This document shows, one piece after another, positions 9,012 through 17,236 of a stretch of 64,000 nt of DNA. Both the position numbers and the translations under genes were made by a program. Within the stretch, counting starts at the first letter, position 1; each line of letters starts with the position of its first letter. Source of the stretch: an uncultured Clostridium sp. Lineage in GTDB: Bacteria; Bacillota; Clostridia; Lachnospirales; Lachnospiraceae. The notes beneath the pieces were generated by a model. It searched no databases, was not told the origin of the DNA, and worked only from the letters and a program-made list of their open reading frames with translations. The stretch covers positions 62,001-126,000 of the forward strand of contig URNT01000002.1 in assembly GCA_900549235.1 (NCBI GenBank). Reading direction: 5' to 3'.

Positions 9012-9941
9012 ATGGCAAAGAAACGGATTGTAGTGGCCATCGGCCACAAGGATATGGGAACCAATCTCCCGGAACAGAAAGCAGCAGTAGTGAGAACTGC
9101 CAAAGTGATCGCAGATTTTATCCAGGAGGGCTGGCAGGTGGCCATTGTCCACAGCAACGCGCCTCAGGTAGGCATGATCCACACAGCGATGAACGAATTC
9201 GGAAGGCAGCACGACGGCTACAGCAACGCGCCTATGTCTGTCTGCTCCGCCATGAGCCAGGGCTATATCGGTTATGACCTGCAGAACGGCCTCCGGGCCG
9301 AGCTGATCCGCAGAGGCATCTACAAGCCTGTAAGCACTGTACTGACACAGGTAACTGTGGATCCTTATGATGAAGCCTTCTACACCCCTGTAAAGGTGGT
9401 AGGACGGTTGATGACAAAGGAGGAGGCCGACGAGGAGGAGGCAAAGGGCAACTATGTAACACAGGTTCCCGGAGGATTCCGCCGGATCGTGGCATCTCCC
9501 CGCCCTGTAGCCATTGTTGAGATCGATGCCATCAAGGCCCTTTTAGACGCGGACCAGATCGTCATCGCCTGCGGAGGCGGCGGCATCCCGGTGATGGAGC
9601 AGGGCTGCAATCTGCGGGGCGCCAGCGCCATTATCGAAAAGGATCTGGCTACCGGCCTTCTGGCAAAGGAAGTGGACGCAGATGTAATGATGATCCTTAC
9701 CAGCGTGGAAAATGTAACCTTAAACTACGGCACACCCCAGGAGCAGCCCATCAACCGCATGACCAGAGAGCAGGCAAGGGATTATATCAATCAGGGACAG
9801 TTTGAATTTGCCTCCATGCTGCCAAAGATCTCCGCTTCCCTTGATTTCCTGGAAAGCGGAAAGGGGCGCCAGGCAGTGATCACCACCCTGGGCAAGGCCT
9901 TAGACAGTTTAAAAGGCCAGGCCGGCACTGTGATCGAGTAA
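9012..9941 (+). CDS. arcC: carbamate kinase
   Basis: Catalyses reversible transfer of phosphate between carbamoyl phosphate and ADP, giving ATP with ammonia and CO2 from carbamoyl phosphate; usually the last step of arginine deiminase or purine/allantoin breakdown. The 309 residues have the amino-acid kinase fold, with the N-terminal VVAIGHKDMGTN, central ACGGGGIPV and the conserved KDLATGLLA region. GAGG precedes the ATG. No arginine deiminase or ornithine carbamoyltransferase gene lies beside it, so it is a monocistronic copy between its own promoter and terminator. Its gene lies within 6 kb of carAB, which makes carbamoyl phosphate biosynthetically. Confidence 0.93.
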   Translation: MAKKRIVVAIGHKDMGTNLPEQKAAVVRTAKVIADFIQEGWQVAIVHSNAPQVGMIHTAMNEFGRQHDGYSNAPMSVCSAMSQGYIGYDLQNGLRAELIRRGIYKPVSTVLTQVTVDPYDEAFYTPVKVVGRLMTKEEADEEEAKGNYVTQVPGGFRRIVASPRPVAIVEIDAIKALLDADQIVIACGGGGIPVMEQGCNLRGASAIIEKDLATGLLAKEVDADVMMILTSVENVTLNYGTPQEQPINRMTREQARDYINQGQFEFASMLPKISASLDFLESGKGRQAVITTLGKALDSLKGQAGTVIE

Positions 9942-9944
9942 GCC

Positions 9945-9990
9945 AAACGGTCCGCCCCGTACCTTAAAAGGTACGAAGGCGGACCGTTTT
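9945..9990. terminator. intrinsic terminator between arcC and carD-like gene
   Basis: AAACGGTCCGCC and GGCGGACCGTTT form a 12-base-pair stem with an inner palindrome (GTACCTTAAAAGGTAC) and a T-run on the right. It serves arcC and probably the convergent CarD-family gene. Confidence 0.9.
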
Positions 9991-10489
9991 ACTGTATCAG
10001 GCGCTCCCTGATGTATCCTATGATCTCCTCTCTGGCTATCCCCAGAGACAAAGACAATTCTGAATAAAGATTTTCTTCTGCTGTGCGGAAATACCGCTCG
10101 TCCACGTCTGTCATCCGCTTTCCCTGCTGCTGACGCAGCTTTTTCCTTACAGAAAGAGCCTTGAGCATACTGACCCAGGTCCGGCAGTCACAGGATCTTA
10201 AGGCGCACTTATAACAGGCCTCCTTCTGCCTGTCTCCCGGCAGCTCCATCCCCGGAACCTCTTCGATCCCGTCTAACAGTGCCTGGGCCTCCTCCTTTGA
10301 TAAAAGGGGTCTGGTAACTGTCTTTTCCGAATCCACCGGAGCTACGATCCTTGCCTCCTTCTGGTAATAGGGCCTCAGTACGTAGTAAAGCTTCCCTGTA
10401 GGTTCCTCCGGACGGTCTGCCGTGGTAATATCCACGATCTCACAGACACCCCGGACGCCGTAAATAATATACTGGCCTTTTTCAAACAT
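9989..10489 (-). CDS. CarD-family transcriptional regulator
   Basis: RNA-polymerase-binding regulator of 166 residues. The N-terminal CarD/TRCF RNA-polymerase interacting domain starts MFEKGQYIIYGVRGVCEIVDI, with the typical KLYYVLRPYY strand. The C-terminal part is helical and basic, with KALSVRKKLRQQQGKRMTDVDERYF as in CdnL/CarD proteins that stabilise open promoter complexes. A Cys-rich patch, CYKCALRSCDC, at about 112-122 is unusual for the family and could bind metal, which is inference. It has its own promoter and a structured leader. Confidence 0.85.
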   Translation of the reverse strand: MFEKGQYIIYGVRGVCEIVDITTADRPEEPTGKLYYVLRPYYQKEARIVAPVDSEKTVTRPLLSKEEAQALLDGIEEVPGMELPGDRQKEACYKCALRSCDCRTWVSMLKALSVRKKLRQQQGKRMTDVDERYFRTAEENLYSELSLSLGIAREEIIGYIRERLIQ

Positions 10490-10567
10490 ATCTTACCGCC
10501 TGCTTCCTTCAATCACTGCTTTCAACCCACACCTCCACGCAGAAGGTGCCTGTACGCTTTCAAATGT

Positions 10568-10613
10568 CCCGGAGCCAGGGATCCTTTTGGCTGCCGGGAA
10601 CATTCTTATTATA
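10568..10613 (-). promoter_or_regulatory. promoter and hairpin leader of carD-like gene
   Basis: On the minus strand, TATAAT (10608-10613) follows an extended TGTGC; the -35 is weak. The transcript would then begin with a stem of CCCGGCAGCCA pairing with TGGCTCCGGG (one bulge). No T-run follows, so it is a structured leader rather than a terminator. The rest of the gap to carB (10614-10716) shows nothing assignable. Confidence 0.45.
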
Positions 10614-10716
10614 GCACATTTTTGCCGGAATTAGTCAGGCGATTTTCATCATTTTCCCAATTTTGTTAGGTTCTTACCATATCGAGCCAGTTATATTTTG
10701 TATATTTTTACCAGTT

Positions 10717-13700
10717 TTAAGCATTTTTAACCGTTGCAATATCAATGAGCGTCAGTTCTCTTGCCCGGTTCTCCAGGCTGGTTACCAGAGCGGCTGCCGT
10801 ATCAAGAGAGGTCAGTACATTCACCCCTGTCTCGATGGCATTGCGGCGGATGATAAAGCCGTCATGGCTGCGCTCCGCTCCCTGAGCCGGAATATCGATG
10901 ACGAGATCGATCTGATGGCCTAAAACCAGGTCAAGGATATTAGGAGACTCCTGCTCGAGCTTCCGGATCTCGTAGGCCTTTACCCCGTTTTTATTTAAGG
11001 TTCTTGCGGTGCCTCTGGTTGCAAAGATCTGATAGCCTACTGCAGCAAACCGGCGGGCGATCTCCACTGCCTCCTCCTGGTCGCTGTGACGGATAGACAT
11101 GATCATTTTCTTATACTTTGGAAGGCGGATACCGGCTCCCTCAAAGGCCTTATAAAGGGCCTCGTTAAAGGTTTTCGCGATGCCCAGGCACTCTCCTGTG
11201 GACTTCATCTCAGGGCCGAGGCTGATGTCAGCTCCCCGGATCTTTTCAAAGGAGAATACAGGCATCTTGATGGCAATATAATCTGCCGCAGGCTGAAGTC
11301 CCGGCGTATAGCCCAGCTCCCTTATGGTATGGCCGCAGATAATCTGAGTAGCCAGAGGAACGATGGGAATGCCCGTTACCTTGCTGATATAAGGCACTGT
11401 ACGGGAGGAACGGGGATTTACCTCGATGATATATACATTCTCCCCGTCTACAATAAACTGAATGTTGATCATTCCCTTTACATGAAGGGCTCTCGCCAGC
11501 TTCTCTGTGTACTCTACAATAGTGTCAATATTTCCCTGAGTAATGTCCTGGGCAGGATAAACGGAAATACTGTCGCCGGAATGGATGCCGGTACGCTCAA
11601 TATGCTGCATAATGCCGGGGATCAGAATATCCCTGCCGTCGCAGATAGCGTCTACCTCGATCTCCTTGCCCATAATGTACTTATCCACAAGGATCGGATG
11701 CTCCTGGGCAATCTGGTTGATAATTCCGATGAACTCATCAATATCCTGGTCGTTGATGGCAATCTGCATACCCTGGCCGCCTAATACATAGGAAGGTCTT
11801 ACAAGCACCGGATACCCCAGCTCATTGGCCGCCTTTTTGGCCTCCTCAGCTGTAAATACCGTCTGGCCGGCCGGTCTTGGGATGCCGCACTGTTCCAGGA
11901 TCTCGTCAAAACGCTCTCTGTCCTCTGCCGCATCCACATCTTCTGCTGCAGTTCCAAGAATCGGCACACCCATTTTCATAAGAGCCTCTGTCAGCTTAAT
12001 GGCCGTCTGGCCGCCAAACTGTACCACAGCTCCGTCAGGCTTCTCAATATCCACAATGCTTTCCACATCCTCCGGAGTCAGCGGCTCAAAATACAGCTTG
12101 TCCGCAATGTCAAAGTCCGTACTCACGGTTTCCGGATTATTATTGATGATAATGGTCTCATAACCTTCCTTGCTGAAGGCCCAGGTACTGTGAACGGAAC
12201 AGAAGTCAAACTCAATACCCTGGCCGATGCGGATCGGGCCGGAACCAAGCACCAGCACCTTTTTGCGGCCGGTGGTCTGCTCCGCCTCATTGACACTGCC
12301 AAAGCAGGAGTAATAATAAGGTGTTTCAGCGGCAAACTCAGCGGCGCAGGTATCTACCATCTTGTAGGCGGCGCGGATGTTGTTGTCATAGCGCAGCTTC
12401 TTTACCTCTGCCTGGGAAATGCCTGTGAGGCGGGCGATTACATTGTCAGGGAACTCGATCCTCTTTGCCTCTGCCAGAAGCTCGGTTGTCAGCTCCTTCT
12501 CACCTGCTCCAACTGCCTTCAGCTCGTTTTCCATCTCTACCAGAATGGACAGCTTATCGATAAACCAAACATCAATGCGGGTAATCTCATGGATCTCCTC
12601 GTAGGAAATGCCTCTGCGCAGGGCCTCAGCGATCCGCCAGATCCGCATATCGTCTACTTTCTTTAACTGGGATCTTAATTCATCCACAGACAGATCCGTA
12701 AAGTCATAGGACATCAGGCAGTCCACGTGCTGCTCCAGAGAGCGGATGGCCTTCATCAGGCCGCCTTCAAAGCTGGTGCAGATGCTCATCACCTCTCCGG
12801 TGGCCTTCATCTGGGTTCCCAGGGCCCGCTTGGCACTGATGAACTTATCAAATGGAAGTCTTGGCATCTTTACAACGCAGTAGTCTAACATGGGCTCAAA
12901 GCTGGCGTAGGTTTTCTTTGTAACCGCATTTTTAATCTCGTCCAGAGTGTAGCCCAGAGCGATCTTTGCCGCTACCTTTGCGATAGGATAGCCGGTGGCC
13001 TTGGAAGCCAGGGCGGAGGAACGGCTTACACGGGGATTTACCTCGATGACGCAGTATTCAAAGCTGTCTGGATTTAAGGCGTACTGCACGTTGCAGCCGC
13101 CGGTGATACCAAGCTCGCTGATGATATTGAGGGCGGAGGTTCTGAGCATCTGGTACTCCTTATCTCCCAGTGTCTGGGAAGGAGCCACTACGATGCTGTC
13201 GCCGGTGTGTACGCCTACCGGGTCAATGTTTTCCATGTTGCAGACGGTGATCACATTGCCTGCGCCGTCCCGCATTACCTCGTACTCGATCTCCTTCCAG
13301 CCTGCGATGCAGCGCTCTACCAGTACCTGGCCCACGCGGGATAAACGGAGACCGTTTTCAAGGATCTCAGCGCACTGCTCCGGATTGTGGGCAATTCCGC
13401 CGCCGGAGCCGCCGAGGGTGTAAGCCGGGCGCAGAACCACCGGATAGCCGATCTTTTCCGCGATCTCAAGACCTTTTTTTACATCCTCTACAATATCAGA
13501 GGGAGCTACCGGCTCGCCGATCTTTTCCATGGTCTCCTTGAACATCTCCCGGTCCTCTGCCTTTTTGATTGTGAGAGCCGTAGTTCCGATGAGGCGTACA
13601 TTGTGTTTCTTTAAAAAGCCTGCATCCTCTAATTCCATAGCCAGGTTCAGGCCGGCCTGTCCTCCCAGGGTGGGAAGGATGCTGTCAGGCTGCTCCTTTA

Positions 13701-13935
13701 AGATCAGCTGCTCCACCACTTCTACGGTCAGCGGCTCAATGTATACCCGGTCCGCAATGTCCTTGTCTGTCATAATGGTAGCAGGGTTTGAGTTTAAGAG
13801 TACAACCTCGATCCCCTCTTCTTTTAAGGAACGGCAGGCCTGGGTGCCTGCGTAGTCAAATTCAGCTGCCTGTCCGATGACAATCGGACCGGAGCCAAGT
13901 ACAAGAACTTTCTTAATATCAGGATTCTTTGGCAT
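10717..13935 (-). CDS. carB: carbamoyl-phosphate synthase large subunit
   Basis: Makes carbamoyl phosphate from bicarbonate, ammonia (channelled from CarA) and two ATP, for pyrimidines and arginine. The 1072 residues have the canonical layout: two homologous ATP-grasp halves (KVLVLGSGPIVIGQAAEFDY at the N-terminus and KVLVLGSGPIRIGQGIEFDF near 555), an oligomerisation helical region between them, and a C-terminal MGS-like allosteric domain (about 940-1072). Both ATP-grasp halves contain the expected VNPRVSRSSALASKATGYPI and VNPRSSRTVPYISKVTGIPI metal-site motifs. The start codon overlaps the carA stop by one base (TGATG), so translation is coupled. Confidence 0.98.
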   Translation of the reverse strand: MPKNPDIKKVLVLGSGPIVIGQAAEFDYAGTQACRSLKEEGIEVVLLNSNPATIMTDKDIADRVYIEPLTVEVVEQLILKEQPDSILPTLGGQAGLNLAMELEDAGFLKKHNVRLIGTTALTIKKAEDREMFKETMEKIGEPVAPSDIVEDVKKGLEIAEKIGYPVVLRPAYTLGGSGGGIAHNPEQCAEILENGLRLSRVGQVLVERCIAGWKEIEYEVMRDGAGNVITVCNMENIDPVGVHTGDSIVVAPSQTLGDKEYQMLRTSALNIISELGITGGCNVQYALNPDSFEYCVIEVNPRVSRSSALASKATGYPIAKVAAKIALGYTLDEIKNAVTKKTYASFEPMLDYCVVKMPRLPFDKFISAKRALGTQMKATGEVMSICTSFEGGLMKAIRSLEQHVDCLMSYDFTDLSVDELRSQLKKVDDMRIWRIAEALRRGISYEEIHEITRIDVWFIDKLSILVEMENELKAVGAGEKELTTELLAEAKRIEFPDNVIARLTGISQAEVKKLRYDNNIRAAYKMVDTCAAEFAAETPYYYSCFGSVNEAEQTTGRKKVLVLGSGPIRIGQGIEFDFCSVHSTWAFSKEGYETIIINNNPETVSTDFDIADKLYFEPLTPEDVESIVDIEKPDGAVVQFGGQTAIKLTEALMKMGVPILGTAAEDVDAAEDRERFDEILEQCGIPRPAGQTVFTAEEAKKAANELGYPVLVRPSYVLGGQGMQIAINDQDIDEFIGIINQIAQEHPILVDKYIMGKEIEVDAICDGRDILIPGIMQHIERTGIHSGDSISVYPAQDITQGNIDTIVEYTEKLARALHVKGMINIQFIVDGENVYIIEVNPRSSRTVPYISKVTGIPIVPLATQIICGHTIRELGYTPGLQPAADYIAIKMPVFSFEKIRGADISLGPEMKSTGECLGIAKTFNEALYKAFEGAGIRLPKYKKMIMSIRHSDQEEAVEIARRFAAVGYQIFATRGTARTLNKNGVKAYEIRKLEQESPNILDLVLGHQIDLVIDIPAQGAERSHDGFIIRRNAIETGVNVLTSLDTAAALVTSLENRARELTLIDIATVKNA

Positions 13936-15008
13936 CAGTCATTTACCTCCATCATTTTAAGGAAACGGTCAAACAGGTATCCGGAATCTAAGGGGCCCGG
14001 GCAGGCCTCAGGGTGATACTGCACCGTAAAAATGTTCTTTCCTGTGTACTTTAAGCCTTCGTTGGTGCCGTCATTTACATTGACAAAGGCAGGCACTGCC
14101 ACCTCAGGCTTTACTGTATTCATATCTACTACATAGCCGTGGTTCTGGGAGGAGATGTACACCCGTCCTGTCTCCAGGTCCTTTACGGGATGATTTCCGC
14201 CTCGGTGGCCGTATTTTAACTTGTAGGTATCCATGCCGTTTGCAAGGGCCATCAGCTGGTGACCGAGACAGATGGCAAAAATGGGGACGTCGGAAGCGTA
14301 AAGCTTCTTGATTTCTTCAATAATGGCAGTATTTTCCTTTGGATCGCCAGGGCCATTTGACAGCATAATGCCATCCGGATTAGCCGCCAGCACCTCCTCT
14401 GCGGGAGTGTCAGCCGGGTAAACTGTCACTTCACAGCCGCGCTGATTTAAAGAACGGGCAATATTTCTCTTTGCGCCGTAGTCCATCAGGGCAACCTTTT
14501 TGCCGGTTCCAGGCAGAACGTATTTCTCTTTTGTGGTGGTTTTTAATACAACGCCAAGGACGCTGTAGGCTTTCATACGGCTGATGGGCTCGCTAAGGTC
14601 GGCATAATCCTTTGTGGTGATCATACCGTTCATGGTGCCCTTCTCTCTTAAAAGCTTTGTAAGGGCTCTTGTATCAATGCCGCTGATTCCGGGGATGTCA
14701 TGTTCTTTTAAGAAATGCTGGATGGTATCCTCGCTTCGGAAGTTACTGGGGATCCTGGATAATTCTCTTACAATATAGCCGTCTGGCCATGGATGATCTG
14801 ATTCCATGTCCTCCCGGCAAATGCCGTAGTTGCCGATCAGGGGATAGGTCATGACAACTGCCTGTCCTGCGTAAGACGGGTCAGTCAGCACTTCCAGATA
14901 ACCGGTCATGGATGTGTTAAACACAATCTCACTGATTACTTCACGCTCTGAACCGATGCTGGTTCCGGTGAATACAGTTCCGTCTTCCAGTATGAGGTAT
15001 GCTTTCAT
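13935..15008 (-). CDS. carA: carbamoyl-phosphate synthase small subunit
   Basis: Glutamine amidotransferase subunit that releases ammonia for CarB. The 357 residues have the N-terminal CPSase-small domain (MKAYLILEDGTVFTGTSIGS) and a C-terminal class I amidotransferase domain with the nucleophile in FAICLGHQL (Cys247) and the His/Glu pair in FTVQYHPEACPGP. It is first in carAB, behind a near-consensus promoter. No PyrR- or arginine-type leader is evident in the short upstream region. Confidence 0.97.
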   Translation of the reverse strand: MKAYLILEDGTVFTGTSIGSEREVISEIVFNTSMTGYLEVLTDPSYAGQAVVMTYPLIGNYGICREDMESDHPWPDGYIVRELSRIPSNFRSEDTIQHFLKEHDIPGISGIDTRALTKLLREKGTMNGMITTKDYADLSEPISRMKAYSVLGVVLKTTTKEKYVLPGTGKKVALMDYGAKRNIARSLNQRGCEVTVYPADTPAEEVLAANPDGIMLSNGPGDPKENTAIIEEIKKLYASDVPIFAICLGHQLMALANGMDTYKLKYGHRGGNHPVKDLETGRVYISSQNHGYVVDMNTVKPEVAVPAFVNVNDGTNEGLKYTGKNIFTVQYHPEACPGPLDSGYLFDRFLKMMEVND

Positions 15009-15075
15009 ATGGGGGTACCTGTCCTTTCTTCTGTGTTTGCAGGGCCGCGTATTGATTTCAGCCCAAATTGTAAAG

Positions 15076-15104
15076 ATTATACTGTATTATGTGTTTTTTT
15101 TCAA
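15076..15104 (-). promoter_or_regulatory. carAB promoter
   Basis: On the minus strand, TTGAAA (15099-15104), a 17-base spacer and a perfect TATAAT (15076-15081), about 68 bases before carA. Confidence 0.85.
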
Positions 15105-15157
15105 TGGCTTGGGAGGCTAAATTTTTTTGGATTTGTCTAATCTTTTTTTAGATAAAT

Positions 15158-15186
15158 AGACAGACCACCCGTTTGACAGGTGGTCA
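15158..15186. terminator. terminator-like hairpin
   Basis: GACCACC and GGTGGTC form a 7-base-pair stem with short T-rich tracts on both sides. It separates the decayed Uma2 gene and sleC 3' end from carAB. Confidence 0.6.
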
Positions 15187-15192
15187 TGATTT

Positions 15193-15508
15193 TTATAAGA
15201 GCTCACTGATGTTAATAGACAGATCGGAGTAAATACCCACACGGATATTAGCATCAAAAAGAAAAAGGATGGGGGAAAATTCATCTTCCGGCTGCCAGGG
15301 GATACCACCTCTACGATGAAATCCGGGGCTCCCAAGCAGCCACGATCCGTCAGCTTGCCAGGGTCACAGATCACAGATATATCCGGCTCTACCCAGTTTT
15401 TATCATCAGCGTCCAGATTGACGGCGAAGGGAGCGGGGCAGACTTCGCCGTTTCCTTTATGATCTTCATAGCATAAAAAATACCGCTTCGCAGCAAACAG
15501 AGGAATGA
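15193..15508 (-). pseudogene. Uma2-family endonuclease remnant
   Basis: A decayed gene. One frame reads FAAKRYFLCYEDHKGNGEVC, then WVEPDISVICDPGKLTDRGC and GAPDFIVEVVSPGSRKM, the conserved core of Uma2 (DUF820) PD-(D/E)XK proteins. The frame then jumps to EDEFSPILFLFDANIRVGIY and ends, which matches the family's C-terminus. About 60 residues between the two blocks, carrying part of the catalytic core, are deleted, and no start codon or N-terminus remains. It lies right after the sleC stop and predates or is independent of the prophage. It could be read as an 85-residue open frame (15117-15374), but the homology spans two frames. Confidence 0.8.
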
Positions 15509-15519
15509 GAAAATTTCTC

Positions 15520-15942
15520 TTACACCAGCTCCGCTATCCTGGTAATCCCCACATAAATATGAGAAATCCGATACCAGGTAGCAAAATCCACCACTCCTGT
15601 CTGGGGCAGTCCGAAGATACTCTGGAATTCCCGCACCGCATCAGCCGTCCTCTGTCCGAAGATCCCGTCCGCCCTTACCCGGGGGATGGCTGTATAAACC
15701 TCCGCGATGGCATCCAGCTGTTCCTGAAGCTGCCGCACCTTATCCCCGGAGCTGCCTATGGTCAGGTTATATCCCGGCCAGGAGGCGGGGATGCCGGAGA
15801 TCTGCTCCGCATTATTGATATAGATGGAATCACCATAAAAGTAGCGCAGGATCTCAATAGGGCTGTAGCCCTGCTGGCCCAGGTCGCAGGAGCCCCATTG
15901 GGTCATCCAAATTGTAAGTGCGTATTGGTATTCTGTTTTCAA
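15520..15942 (-). pseudogene. sleC: sleC 3' part: peptidoglycan-binding domain, cut off by prophage
   Basis: The host part is 15520-15900 (126 codons plus stop). It starts QWGSCDLGQQGYSPIEILRY and contains a PG_binding_1 repeat (IGSSGDKVRQLQEQLDAI and ADGIFGQRTADAVREFQ). This is the C-terminal cell-wall-anchoring domain of SleC-type spore cortex-lytic enzymes. The first 14 codons of the open frame (to WMT) come from the phage side of the junction, so this part has no native start or ribosome binding site. Joining codon 292 of the 5' part (54159) to 15900 restores the frame exactly. In the lysogen it is probably not expressed as a functional enzyme. Confidence 0.85.
15901..15910. repeat. attachment site core, left junction
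   Basis: GGTCATCCAA, identical to 54159-54168. To its left is host sleC (CCCCATTG); to its right is phage DNA (ATTGTAAG). Short identity at the junctions is expected for large serine integrases, which exchange strands at a 2-base core. Confidence 0.85.
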
Positions 15943-15964
15943 TGCTTTCCTTAATAATGTATCA

Positions 15965-17038
15965 CTAAATGACAGTATTTTTCACCCTTTGTATCATTCC
16001 GGCCACATTATCATTCGCATTTTTTACCTTAATCTCAATATTTGAATGTTGCTTTTTGAATACTATAAAAATTTCATGGATAAACGCCTGTCCCACATCA
16101 TCAACACCATCAAAATCTAATTCGACTTCTTCAAATTTATCAAAACCACTACATAGCCGCCTTGCTTGCGACCTAGATACAGGATACCCACTAGGAATAG
16201 CACTTTTAATCGGTATTTGCGTTTTATAAAACCCCTTTTCATTCGATGAAAACATATCAAACACCTCCTTTAGTTCTCTTTTTGTATCATTCCATAAATC
16301 CATTGATACAAAAGTCCCATTCTTATTTAACATTCTTGATTTTGAGTCCGAATCAGCGAAATTCGTTATGTTAGCTGCTGCGTTTTTGTCATATGCGTCA
16401 TGAACAAATATTCTATTAGACGAGAAAATATTAAACCTATCAAGTGTTCTTGATGTAAAAAAAATCCCCTCTCCAGAATGACACTCTTTATTGGTTGTCA
16501 TTTTTCCAACAAATAAAATTGACATAGCATCATCTAACGATATCTCAACATTCTCCGTTTGTAATATATATTCTTTAATCTTCTCAAATATCCCAATGCC
16601 ATTATCCTCGATATAGATATGGGTAAATAAAGCATTACTATAAACTAATACTTTTATTAAATCTGCATTTGAATGTTCAATTGCATTATTCATCATTTCA
16701 CAAAAAGCGTAATTCCATATTTTCTCAACATGGGGAGAAAGATGGCTTATTAATGGTTTAATATCCTCCTCATAGATCCTATCTTCTTCAAGTATTTTCT
16801 TTTTAGGACTGTAAAAAAAACGGCGGCGTTGAGTTTCTTTTAAATTATACCCAGATTTCCGTTGATTATCTTCAACAATCACTTCTTCTTGAACCATTTT
16901 GTCTAAGTATCTGCTTACTGTTGTTATTGATATATCCCACGTTTGCGAAGCCGCTCTTCTAACATTGCTCTTATCATAGTATATCTGCTCCAATAGATAT
17001 GCTTTTATGCGCTCACGTTTTTCATTTGTTAATGACAT
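15965..17038 (-). CDS. HTH-GHKL ATPase-DUF4325 protein (prophage cargo)
   Basis: A 357-residue protein with three parts. The N-terminus (1-70) is a winged-helix-like domain (ISITTVSRYLDKMVQEEVIV). The middle (about 95-220) is a GHKL/HATPase fold with the N box MMNNAIEHSNAD, G1 box IEDNGIGIF and G2 box SGEGIFFTSRTL. The C-terminus (about 280-350) matches DUF4325, a STAS-like domain (VELDFDGVDDVGQAFIHEIF). The order suggests an ATP-dependent switch with built-in DNA binding, similar to anti-sigma/anti-anti-sigma pairs fused in one chain. The DNA is visibly more AT-rich than the host. It has its own promoter and follows a terminator, so it is probably expressed in the lysogen. The target is unknown; defence or host control are possibilities. 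Confidence 0.75.
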   Translation of the reverse strand: MSLTNEKRERIKAYLLEQIYYDKSNVRRAASQTWDISITTVSRYLDKMVQEEVIVEDNQRKSGYNLKETQRRRFFYSPKKKILEEDRIYEEDIKPLISHLSPHVEKIWNYAFCEMMNNAIEHSNADLIKVLVYSNALFTHIYIEDNGIGIFEKIKEYILQTENVEISLDDAMSILFVGKMTTNKECHSGEGIFFTSRTLDRFNIFSSNRIFVHDAYDKNAAANITNFADSDSKSRMLNKNGTFVSMDLWNDTKRELKEVFDMFSSNEKGFYKTQIPIKSAIPSGYPVSRSQARRLCSGFDKFEEVELDFDGVDDVGQAFIHEIFIVFKKQHSNIEIKVKNANDNVAGMIQRVKNTVI

Positions 17039-17081
17039 AACACTTTACCCCCATTATAACAACTTAAATTTGTTTATTGTA

Positions 17082-17110
17082 ACTATATCATACCTTACTA
17101 TTCACATCAA
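17082..17110 (-). promoter_or_regulatory. promoter of the HATPase-DUF4325 cargo gene
   Basis: On the minus strand, TTGATG (17105-17110), a 17-base spacer and TATAGT (17082-17087). It lies between the late-operon terminator and the cargo gene, so that gene is an independent transcription unit. Confidence 0.7.
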
Positions 17111-17194
17111 CCCCAAATAGTTAAACACATAATCATCAAATTACCGATTTTTCTATCCTTAATATTGGGTTTCTTCATATTATAACAGGTATTT

Positions 17195-17230
17195 TAATTA
17201 AAGAAAGCCACCCATACCAGGCAGCTTTCT
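17195..17230 (-). terminator. terminator of the structural operon
   Basis: On the minus strand, GAAAGCTGCC and GGGTGGCTTTC pair, followed by TTTAATT. It follows the polyvalent protein stop at 17237. Confidence 0.75.
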
Positions 17231-17236
17231 CCTTCA

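Noticed and set aside
15117..15374. 85-residue ORF as an intact gene
   Set aside because: Only its first half matches Uma2; the matching C-terminus is in another frame and it lacks a proper start, so it is part of a pseudogene.
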